Assembly (NCBI RefSeq): GCF_042682545.1
Contig: NZ_JBHUHQ010000021.1
Origin: Ornithinibacillus salinisoli
GTDB lineage: Bacteria; Bacillota; Bacilli; Bacillales; Amphibacillaceae
Strand: one strand, 5' to 3'
DNA: 64,000 nucleotides
The notes under the pieces were generated by a model. It was not told the DNA's origin, did not search any database, and saw only the letters and a list, made by a program, of their open reading frames with translations. Shown piece after piece: positions 53,810 through 60,689 of the stretch. How positions within the stretch are numbered: position 1 is the stretch's first letter; each line of letters begins with the position of its first letter. A program made the position numbers and the translations under genes.

Positions 53810-53962
53810 TTATTTTCTGTTATTCCTTATCGCTCCACCTTTACCACGTTTATACGTATCACGATTAACACCCATTAGCTCGTGCCAGTTAACTTTCTCT
53901 TCTTTTTTCAGCTTCTGTAATTTATGCAGCTGCTCTTTACTTAGATGATTTTTTAGTTTCAT
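53810..53962 (-). CDS. small basic phage protein
   Basis: A 50-residue basic protein, MKLKNHLSKEQLHKLQKLKK at the start and ELMGVNRDTYKRGKGGA near the end. Small proteins of this pattern are common in Bacillus phages near the late regulator; function unknown. ATG at 53962 follows GGTGACTAGA. A terminator-like hairpin precedes it. Confidence 0.65.
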   Translation of the reverse strand: MKLKNHLSKEQLHKLQKLKKEEKVNWHELMGVNRDTYKRGKGGAIRNNRK

Positions 53963-53976
53963 TCTAGTCACCTACT

Positions 53977-54006
53977 AAAAAAGAGCAACTATAAGAAGTC
54001 GCCCTT
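53977..54006 (-). terminator. terminator-like hairpin after the late regulator region
   Basis: Minus-strand AAGGGCGACT (53997-54006) pairs with AGTTGCTCTT (53981-53990), with two G-U pairs, followed by TTTTTAG. Confidence 0.6.
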
Positions 54007-54060
54007 TTGTCAGATTTCTATGTTATTACTATAAATGGTTTTTTCAATAGATTACATACA

Positions 54061-54468
54061 CTATGTGAGTGAACACGAATGGTACATTTCTAAAAATTTA
54101 ATGGTTCTTACTAATTCAGCATGTCTTTTTCTAATATGACTGGCACTATAGTTCAATGCTTCAGCAATATTTTCTAAAGTCATACCGTCAATATATTTCA
54201 TTTTAAGTATCTTATTATCAAGACCTTTAAAAGTACTTACTAATTGAACCATTTGATCTTTTTGTTTTACTTTAACTACTATCTCATCTTTTATTTTTTC
54301 TATTCTTTCTTCTAATCCTGAAGCAATAGAATCTTCATTAAGTCGAACATTAAATAGATCACCGCTAGTCCATCTTTTTAATTCAGTTTCATTCTGTTCA
54401 AGCTGAAAGTGAAGATAATCAATATCATTCATCAACTGCTGATAATCTTTTAACCATTCATACAACAT
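54061..54468 (-). CDS. ArpU/RinA-type late transcription regulator
   Basis: About 135 residues: a coiled N-terminal half (MLYEWLKDYQQLMNDIDYLH...) and a C-terminal sigma-region-4-like helix-turn-helix (DGMTLENIAEALNYSASHIRKRHAEL). This is the layout of ArpU/RinA-type phage regulators that turn on late genes. I prefer the ATG at 54468 (AGGTGG in front). The frame opens at 54552, but there it runs through the GTAACC repeats. Confidence 0.75.
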   Translation of the reverse strand: MLYEWLKDYQQLMNDIDYLHFQLEQNETELKRWTSGDLFNVRLNEDSIASGLEERIEKIKDEIVVKVKQKDQMVQLVSTFKGLDNKILKMKYIDGMTLENIAEALNYSASHIRKRHAELVRTIKFLEMYHSCSLT

Positions 54469-54490
54469 GCCCACCTGCCTTTTTTGACTA

Positions 54491-54748
54491 AAATGCGTAA
54501 CCTTCTGTAACCTTCTGTAACCGTTCAAACTCCTTGATACTATTGATTTCATACGATATTTTTTACCCTTCGGTTACGCATTTACCCCTATATTTCTTAT
54601 TTATATTTAACTTTTTTATTTTTCTATATATATTTTTAAAGAAAGTAGTTTCATCTGTAACCGCGTAACCGTACTTCTTAAACCATTGATATTACTGTAT
54701 TTTTACGGTTACTCATTTCTGTAACTGGTTACGCATTTAACTGTAACC
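54491..54748. repeat. nine GTAACC/GGTTAC repeats (iteron-like)
   Basis: GTAACC occurs at 54497, 54507, 54517 (10-base direct repeats), 54657, 54665 and 54743. GGTTAC occurs at 54572, 54707 and 54727. The 13-mer GGTTACGCATTTA is present twice (54572, 54727), with AAATGCGTAACC inverted at 54491. The mid-part (54601-54650) is very AT-rich. The arrangement resembles iterons plus an AT-rich unwinding region next to the primase gene: a candidate origin or regulator-binding array. Confidence 0.6.
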
Positions 54749-54752
54749 AAGT

Positions 54753-54840
54753 CACTTTATTACCATAAATTAGGTAATAAAGTGGTTTTTTGTGACCAAA
54801 AATGGTCAAATCCCCCCTATTTTTGACCGATTTTGGTCAA
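54753..54840. repeat. large inverted repeat and two TGACC palindromes
   Basis: CACTTTATTACC (54753-54764) and GGTAATAAAGTG (54773-54784) are perfect 12-base arms with a T run on the plus side. TGACCA-AAAA-TGGTCA (54793-54808) and TTGACC-GATTTT-GGTCAA (54823-54840) follow, 30 bases apart. They look like paired operator sites just after the primase gene end, or origin structure. Confidence 0.55.
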
Positions 54841-54850
54841 GAGGAAATTT

Positions 54851-56725
54851 TCATTGGTCACTTATAAAAATTCTTTTACTTTTACCATCTATCTTTTGAA
54901 CTCTTGTATCTAATTTAAAAAGTTGCTTAACACTTTTACTAAAACTAATGTTACTAACTGCTTGATAACCATTCATGGAACAGTATGCTTTATATTCCAA
55001 ATACAAGTCACCCACAATAGAACGTTCCAACTCAATATCTTCATTATTTACAAATGAAATAATAGGATTGTTTTCCTCTTTATATTTTTCAAGTTCATTT
55101 TCAACAGCTTTTGATTTAGTGAATTTATTATTTTTAAGTAATCGTTGTAGACTTTTCAATGCAAGTACCAAAACATATTGCATACTTTCATTGGAGAGTA
55201 ATTTGTCAGTAATAAATGGATCATAATCACTATCATCAGGACTGAATTTTGCTTTGAATGGTACTATCTGTAATCGTCGCCCTAGACCATCTGAAAAATC
55301 ATTAATACGTGGCATTTCATTAGCACTGAAAATTAGCTTTGCATAATTCGTAAAATCAAAAGGGTCCTTTCCTTTACGTTCTACGTTTAATGTTTCACCA
55401 GTACTTAACTTCTTAAAAACAGATGATTCTTTGATGTAACCTTTTGAAATATCATCACCAATATTGACAAGTTTTCCAAACAATTCAGCTGTCTTGAATC
55501 GCTGGTCAAGTTCTTTTAAATCTAATGAAGCAGTATTATCTGTTCCAACTAAGTTACGAATAATCTTTAAATATGATGATTTACCATTGGACCCGTCACC
55601 AGTCAAAATAAATGTTGCAGCAAACTCATTTCTTCTAAATAAAATGTAACCTAGTATCTCTTCCAACACCGCACGTATTTTCTTATCATTTACTGCCATT
55701 TTATTTAAGGTTTTATCGGTTACTTCATAATATGAGCCTTTAATATATGCAACAGGAATTTTGTTTGTTGTTATAATCTCTGGGGTAAAGTCTTGTAACT
55801 CCCAAGTATCTAGATTAAATACACCATTCTTCACTACAATATATTTGGTAGAAGCAAATTGTTTATCTTTTGCTTTTAGCTGCAGGTAAAAAAGTGTTTC
55901 TTGCCGTTGCATTCTTTTTAGATTTGGTATGTGTTTAATCATTGCTGCTTCAATGTCTTCCTGACTATCAGAGTAAACACCATCTTTATATATGTGTAGT
56001 ACGTTAGCAATTTTACAAATGTGATGTTCATTAATTAAGAAATTGCCAAACTTTTCATGTTGGAAAGAACCCTTTATAAAAAAGGATTCTTTCAAAAATG
56101 CTTCATCACGTAAGATGATGTTTAACTCTGATTTATCTACTGGATCGTCCAACATGAACTTATTGATGATTGATATAGTTTCTTTAATATCATTCTTCGC
56201 CATTCCCTGAGATTGCATTTTTAAAATATATGTGAATAGCTTGTCATTACGGCCATCACCTTCAGTTAACTTATTTAGGTTAGGATTTTTCTTGTTGTAA
56301 GGATACAACCACACAGGTAATGGTTCGTGTTGTTCAGCCTTACGAATCCACTTACGGGTATTACCATTTATTTTTAATGGATCCGCTGTGTTCTTAATTC
56401 CTAATTTGTAATCACAATGAATCCCAATGTTGGAATACCATTTTATTTTATTGCTTGTTAAGTCATATCCTCTAAAATAAAAGTGCATTCCATTATTGGT
56501 TTCCAATACAGAACATTGAATATCTTTATCTTCTACTATATCCATCAGTGTTTCTGCTTCATCTATATCATCTATATCTACCATGATATATTCGTCATCC
56601 AAGATACCAACATAGGAATCTTCTTTTCTTGCTGTATGATAGGATAATAGTTTCCCACCGTCTTTAAATTTCGTTCCGGCATGTTTACCATTACCCTTCA
56701 GATAACCCTTATAAATGTTAATCAC
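54851..56725 (-). CDS. primase-helicase (D5/P4 type)
   Basis: A 624-residue replication protein. The N-terminal part (about 1-130) is a primase/polymerase-like region with YIMVDIDDIDEAE and NNGMHFYF. The D5-type helicase has Walker A GDGSNGKSS (about 376-384), DDISKGYI and SANEMPRINDFSDGLGRRL. It primes and unwinds at the phage origin. The repeat cluster lies directly after its stop codon. ATG follows AAGTAGGTGA. Confidence 0.92.
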   Translation of the reverse strand: MINIYKGYLKGNGKHAGTKFKDGGKLLSYHTARKEDSYVGILDDEYIMVDIDDIDEAETLMDIVEDKDIQCSVLETNNGMHFYFRGYDLTSNKIKWYSNIGIHCDYKLGIKNTADPLKINGNTRKWIRKAEQHEPLPVWLYPYNKKNPNLNKLTEGDGRNDKLFTYILKMQSQGMAKNDIKETISIINKFMLDDPVDKSELNIILRDEAFLKESFFIKGSFQHEKFGNFLINEHHICKIANVLHIYKDGVYSDSQEDIEAAMIKHIPNLKRMQRQETLFYLQLKAKDKQFASTKYIVVKNGVFNLDTWELQDFTPEIITTNKIPVAYIKGSYYEVTDKTLNKMAVNDKKIRAVLEEILGYILFRRNEFAATFILTGDGSNGKSSYLKIIRNLVGTDNTASLDLKELDQRFKTAELFGKLVNIGDDISKGYIKESSVFKKLSTGETLNVERKGKDPFDFTNYAKLIFSANEMPRINDFSDGLGRRLQIVPFKAKFSPDDSDYDPFITDKLLSNESMQYVLVLALKSLQRLLKNNKFTKSKAVENELEKYKEENNPIISFVNNEDIELERSIVGDLYLEYKAYCSMNGYQAVSNISFSKSVKQLFKLDTRVQKIDGKSKRIFISDQ

Positions 56726-56754
56726 CTACTTTCTGATGTAATTTTAGTATTTTT

Positions 56755-56783
56755 GTAGGATTTTCCATTCTAATGTCGAATAT
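56755..56783 (+). promoter_or_regulatory. sigma-H-type promoter element of the Cas2-like gene
   Basis: GTAGGATTT (56755-56763), 11 bases, GTCGAATAT (56775-56783), ending 27 bases before the ATG. It is a full match to RnAGGAwWW-N11-RnnGAATWW and the best of the five in this window. Confidence 0.7.
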
Positions 56784-56810
56784 AGGATTATAGAATGGAG
56801 GTGAAAAATA

Positions 56811-57074
56811 ATGGCTGTTTACTTAATTACGTATGACTTAAATAGTCCTGGACAGGATTACACAAAAGTTTATGACGAAATTAAAAGTTTTGGTTCTTGG
56901 GCGCATTATATGGAATCGGTTTGGTTTGTAGATACTTCCTATAGCGCAACCACCATGCGTGATCGATTAAAATCCAAAATAGATTCCAATGACACAGTAT
57001 TAATTTCTAAAGTCACAGAATACTCTGGTTGGGCTCCACAAAAAATGTGGGATTGGCTTAATAGTCGTGTTTAA
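56811..57074 (+). CDS. orphan Cas2-like protein
   Basis: An 87-residue ferredoxin-fold protein of the Cas2-like group often annotated SinR family. MAVYLITYDLNSPGQDY has the Cas2 first strand with Asp D9. SVWFVDTSYSATTMRDRL and IDSNDTVLISKV give the later strands. No cas1, repeat array or toxin partner is near. It is transcribed against the phage genes, from a sigma-H-type promoter, with GGAGGTG and a strong terminator: an independent cassette. Role unknown; RNase or DNase activity is only possible. Confidence 0.75.
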   Translation: MAVYLITYDLNSPGQDYTKVYDEIKSFGSWAHYMESVWFVDTSYSATTMRDRLKSKIDSNDTVLISKVTEYSGWAPQKMWDWLNSRV

Positions 57075-57078
57075 AATT

Positions 57079-57104
57079 AACACCACCTCTATCTAGGTGG
57101 TGTT
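57079..57104 (+). terminator. terminator of the Cas2-like gene
   Basis: AACACCACCT (57079-57088) pairs with AGGTGGTGTT (57095-57104), followed by TTT. It also faces the end of the 57114 gene. Confidence 0.8.
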
Positions 57105-57113
57105 TTTCCCACC

Positions 57114-57329
57114 CTAAAGCACTCTTTGTAACTCTTCATCAAGTGAATCAATGTATTTATTCATTTCTGCATGTTCCATGCTTTCTAAATCAGCTTTTTT
57201 TAACCCTAAGAATGATTCAGCTATTAAAACCCACATTCTAACCGTTCCATCCGTTTTTGTTCCTGGAAACACATCACATAATGGAGTATCTAATTGTTCT
57301 ATCGTAACCCAGGTACTTTTATCACTCAC
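57114..57329 (-). CDS. unknown 71-residue phage protein
   Basis: Soluble, mildly acidic. WVTIEQLDTPLCDVFPGTKTD at the start and a helical end DLESMEHAEMNKYIDSLDEE. Not recognised. Starts at GTG (57329), GGGGTG upstream. In line with the replication genes. Confidence 0.6.
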   Translation of the reverse strand: MSDKSTWVTIEQLDTPLCDVFPGTKTDGTVRMWVLIAESFLGLKKADLESMEHAEMNKYIDSLDEELQRVL

Positions 57330-57367
57330 GATTTCACCCCATTCATTCTATCTTCTATATCCATAAG

Positions 57368-57592
57368 TTACACCTCACACTTCAACTGCTGAGTCAACCT
57401 CATGAATAACTCTTTATTTCCAGTATCAAGAGCATAGTCTATTTGAATACGCAACATGTCTTCATCAGTTATAGATGTTTTGCAGTTGTATTCCATTTCC
57501 TCGTAACTCATGGGTTTATTGTTTATTTTTGATTTGAACATTTGTTCTACCAACGATTCGATAAACATTTGTCGTAACCAATCATCCTTCAT
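57368..57592 (-). CDS. IDEAL-domain small protein
   Basis: A 74-residue protein whose C-terminal half, MLRIQIDYALDTGNKELFMRL, fits the IDEAL domain (about 45-68) found in ComK, YpiB and related Firmicute proteins. The domain is thought to mediate protein binding. Occurrence in a phage replication module is uncommon. It starts one base before the stop of the polymerase gene region, so is coupled to it. Confidence 0.7.
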   Translation of the reverse strand: MKDDWLRQMFIESLVEQMFKSKINNKPMSYEEMEYNCKTSITDEDMLRIQIDYALDTGNKELFMRLTQQLKCEV

Positions 57593-59293
57593 CTAACCTT
57601 CCTCTCCAATAAAATCATTTATTCTCTTATTCGCTAAGTCGAGATACCACCAGTAATCTAATTTACTAGGTATCTCTATTTCTTTTAGTTCATCATTTAT
57701 GATGAAACTATGTTCAGGTGCATATGCTATTTTTTCTGCAGAACCATTCTTTATTTTCCGTATTTCTTTGTCATTTTTATCTACTGAAGCGAAAACCCTA
57801 AACACCTTTTCATTCATGCGCCTGGTACCATAACGCGCATATTCATATTTACTGCTGATCTTTACAATTTTTTGAAACTTAATAAGGTCCTTACAATTGA
57901 AAATAGTGTCTTCTGGATCAATACCTTTCACAAAATAATTAACTATGGCTTCATTAATTATTGGTAAATCATAATCTAGATTGTTTAATTTCTTTACGTA
58001 AGATCCTTTTGATTTATAATTACCTTCTGAATCAACCAAAATATAATTATTTACGTCTTTTTGGATAACCTTGACAAATTCATCAAATTCCAATTCCATC
58101 TTGGTCCGTTGTTCCCACTCATAGCAGATATCATCTATTAGTTCATAATCATCTTCATGATTTAGCTTAACTAGGACTCCATCTGTATTACTTTGGATAA
58201 TCTCACAATGAGGTTCCAACTTCTCAATCAAATCTAGTAACAACGTCATACCACCGATACAAACATTGTTCGCTTGCAATGGATCATAAAGACCATTGTA
58301 TTTATCCTTCATTGCTCCATAGGTGCCATTGATTACAATTTTTAAGGGTGCTTGTCTTTTATCCTTAGCAGCCTTATATTTTAACCTGGTATCACGTATC
58401 TCCCTAAACTTTTCAGGATTCTTTACATTTCTACTTAAATATTCATACTCGATCATGAGTGCCGGGTAGTAAGAAGCTACGTCTATATTTAGAAAGTAGC
58501 CAGTACCGATATAATTATGTCTTGCTCCATGTAGACCACCCCAAGCGAATAAATGCGGAACACCAGCTATCTTAGTTTCAAGTACTTTGTCATAGTTCCG
58601 ATTTTCTTTGTAGAAATCCAACACATTGGTATATTTGTTAATCTGCAATGTAGAAGGGAAATTGAAATCAAATTCATCTTCTCTTGGGATCCTAGGTTGT
58701 TTTGCTTCTAAAATAAATGCAGACAGTTGTGCTTTTGTTTTTGATATATTACGTAAGGGTAAGTTAAACATTTTCAGAAGATCAACTTGCGATTCAAATT
58801 CAGTTATGTTTTCCATAAATATGTGCATTGTTTCGTGTACATCATGACGACAATATTTAATCACTTCTTCCAATTCTCTATCAGTTAATTGACGATGAAT
58901 ATCAAATGAAACGTCAGATTCTTTTATGTTATGGCCCATAAATCCTTCCAGTTGTTTTAATGACCTCAACCTGTTTATCATTACATCAAAATTAAACAGC
59001 TGTATTTTCCAAAAGTCTTTAAAGAACTTCCATCCTGGTTCACGTTTTACAATGATCCAATGGTTAATCTCTTGGGGACTAAATCCACAAATGATAGCTT
59101 TTAAAATGTATTGGTCATAGTGTCGTGAATTATATCCAACCCAAATATCTTTTTTATGTTGATTATAGTAATCAATTAAACCTTGTTCATCATTTTGGAA
59201 AATAACCTCTGACTTTTTAGCAGCATCTATTATTACGACAAGCCAATCCTCAGTAAACACTTCAAAGTCATAAAAGAGCATGGTTTTTATCAC
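57593..59293 (-). CDS. family B DNA polymerase
   Basis: A 566-residue phage family B polymerase with 3'-5' exonuclease. Exonuclease motifs: D9/E11 (FYDFEVF), YNSRHYD and YCRHDVHET. Polymerase motif A is DVASYYPALM (D271), motif B KIVINGTYGAM (about 318-328) and motif C SNTDGV (D371, usually DTD). It replicates the phage genome. The length is short for the family, so some thumb or insert parts are reduced. Confidence 0.9.
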   Translation of the reverse strand: MIKTMLFYDFEVFTEDWLVVIIDAAKKSEVIFQNDEQGLIDYYNQHKKDIWVGYNSRHYDQYILKAIICGFSPQEINHWIIVKREPGWKFFKDFWKIQLFNFDVMINRLRSLKQLEGFMGHNIKESDVSFDIHRQLTDRELEEVIKYCRHDVHETMHIFMENITEFESQVDLLKMFNLPLRNISKTKAQLSAFILEAKQPRIPREDEFDFNFPSTLQINKYTNVLDFYKENRNYDKVLETKIAGVPHLFAWGGLHGARHNYIGTGYFLNIDVASYYPALMIEYEYLSRNVKNPEKFREIRDTRLKYKAAKDKRQAPLKIVINGTYGAMKDKYNGLYDPLQANNVCIGGMTLLLDLIEKLEPHCEIIQSNTDGVLVKLNHEDDYELIDDICYEWEQRTKMELEFDEFVKVIQKDVNNYILVDSEGNYKSKGSYVKKLNNLDYDLPIINEAIVNYFVKGIDPEDTIFNCKDLIKFQKIVKISSKYEYARYGTRRMNEKVFRVFASVDKNDKEIRKIKNGSAEKIAYAPEHSFIINDELKEIEIPSKLDYWWYLDLANKRINDFIGEEG

Positions 59294-59346
59294 CTACTAA
59301 TATTTTCTTTACTTTGTGCCGATATATTAACAAAAGGAGGGTTAAT

Positions 59347-59829
59347 ATGGACTTCACAGGGGAAATTTTCACTAGAGCAAGAAAATTAAATATTTATTTG
59401 ATTCCACAATATTCCTGGCTAATATTACTTTACTATTTAATGATCAACGCATTCTATAAAATTTTTATTTTCTTCGAAAAAGGCAATTCAGAAATCACTC
59501 TTGTTTTACCAGAGAAAGTAACATCCATTAATGTGAGCATATTAAATATTTTAAATGAATGGAATCCGTTCCTATTATTTTTGTCTATTACATTATTTCT
59601 TAGTGGTATTGCCATTGCTGGAATTTATTATTTACCAATCTTAAAGTCTTATAAATTTTCTTACCGCGGTGCAATTGGTATATACTTAGGATCATGGTTA
59701 TTTTTAATTGTTACTACAATCTGGCTTTTTGACTTTTTGGGTGCATACTTCGTTATCATAATTCCTGTATGCGCTGGAATAACATCGTATTGGGAAGAGA
59801 ATTTAAAATATCGTCTTACTAATCTATAA
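59347..59829 (+). CDS. unknown four-helix membrane protein on the opposite strand
   Basis: A 160-residue protein with about four membrane helices (about 17-38, 68-95, 105-127, 130-148). No family recognised. The ATG at 59347 follows AAAGGAGGG; an in-frame start at 59314 has none. It is a lone plus-strand gene inside the minus-strand replication module and has a hairpin after it. Such genes are often expressed by the lysogen; superinfection exclusion is one possible role (inference). Confidence 0.65.
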   Translation: MDFTGEIFTRARKLNIYLIPQYSWLILLYYLMINAFYKIFIFFEKGNSEITLVLPEKVTSINVSILNILNEWNPFLLFLSITLFLSGIAIAGIYYLPILKSYKFSYRGAIGIYLGSWLFLIVTTIWLFDFLGAYFVIIIPVCAGITSYWEENLKYRLTNL

Positions 59830-59856
59830 AGGGAGCTTTTAGGCTCCCCCTATTCA
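59827..59856. terminator. weak terminator hairpin
   Basis: GGGAGC (59831-59836) pairs with GCTCCC (59843-59848), with A- and T-rich flanks between two converging genes. Confidence 0.45.
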
Positions 59857-59857
59857 A

Positions 59858-60346
59858 TTATTCAACTTCAAAGATCTCTACAATTTTGTACTGATCATAA
59901 CCCTTTTTATCTGTTGTTTTATCTAACAGATATTCAAACTGACCATCGATCTCTTCATGAATGTCTAGCACCAATTCCGCATAATCTTTGAAACCAATAA
60001 ATTTAACATCATCTTTCTCACAATCCCACAAAGCACGTAACATTTCATTGTTTCGATGTACCTGGAAACCAAATGCCTTATCATTTTGTGGTTGCATTAC
60101 ACCGTTGTAGAAGATTTTTTGCTTTTCAAACTCACCCTCTAATATTGAGAACCAAATAGTTAGCATTGGATCTCCTTTTTTAGATTCAGTTAGCTCCATT
60201 TTTTCAACAGCTACCTCATACTGCCCTTCTGGAACATCCTGATAGTCTCCACCGCCATTTTCCTCAACATCCTTTACATCTGCTTCCAATGCTTCCAAAT
60301 CTACGTTTTTATCAAACTTGCTCCAATCAAACTTATTATCTGCCAT
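59858..60346 (-). CDS. DUF669 protein (phage DNA replication/recombination)
   Basis: A 162-residue acidic protein of the DUF669 family: VPEGQYEVAVEKMELTESKKGDPML is the hallmark, and YDQYKIVEIFEVE ends it. DUF669 genes sit with phage AAA and RecB-like genes and are proposed single-strand DNA-binding factors. Here it follows exactly such genes. Confidence 0.85.
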   Translation of the reverse strand: MADNKFDWSKFDKNVDLEALEADVKDVEENGGGDYQDVPEGQYEVAVEKMELTESKKGDPMLTIWFSILEGEFEKQKIFYNGVMQPQNDKAFGFQVHRNNEMLRALWDCEKDDVKFIGFKDYAELVLDIHEEIDGQFEYLLDKTTDKKGYDQYKIVEIFEVE

Positions 60347-60348
60347 AA

Positions 60349-60654
60349 TTATTCAGCCTCCTCTTTTGTATTTACACTTACTGTTCCGTCACCTTCAACG
60401 TTGTACTCCACACCATCATGTTGTTCTTTTGGAACCTCATCATTTTTAGAAGTTGCATTTTCCATAATTTCTCTTGGCGTGTCATAACTGAACTTTAGAT
60501 CAACTAAGAAATAGGTACCATATTTATTGTGCTTTTCGCTAATTTGAAATGATGTAAGATAAATGTCATCCTTTGCTTCAGTTACTAACTCCTCTGCTTC
60601 ATCACGAGTATCTGCGTAATGTTGTTCCTTTGCATTTAGTTCTTTTACTGGCAT
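60349..60654 (-). CDS. unknown 101-residue phage protein
   Basis: Acidic, soluble; a helical start (KELNAKEQHYADTRDEAEEL) followed by a beta part (YLTSFQISEKHNKYGTYFLV). Not recognised. Between the nuclease-ATPase and DUF669 genes, 2 bases before the latter, so probably a recombination accessory gene. Confidence 0.6.
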   Translation of the reverse strand: MPVKELNAKEQHYADTRDEAEELVTEAKDDIYLTSFQISEKHNKYGTYFLVDLKFSYDTPREIMENATSKNDEVPKEQHDGVEYNVEGDGTVSVNTKEEAE

Positions 60655-60689
60655 TATCCATTTCCCCTTTATTAATAGATTTTTAGATA

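Noticed and set aside
54753..54784. Inverted repeat as a terminator for the primase gene
   Set aside because: The T run is on the plus-strand side, whereas the primase transcript runs on minus, and no plus-strand gene precedes it.
25384..56780. TGTCGAA read as Spo0A boxes before comGA and four prophage genes
   Set aside because: TGTCGAA does match the 0A box, but a 7-mer of this composition is expected about eight times in 64 kb. The fixed 11-base gap to an AGGA block and the extension to GAAT at all five sites fit a sigma-H promoter better. Both readings remain testable.
56811..57074. CRISPR-Cas locus suggested by the Cas2-like gene
   Set aside because: No cas1, effector genes or repeat-spacer array in the window.
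57330..57366. 12-codon minus-strand frame (MDIEDRMNGVKS) overlapping the start of the 57114 gene
   Set aside because: Too short to support; it may only be leader sequence.
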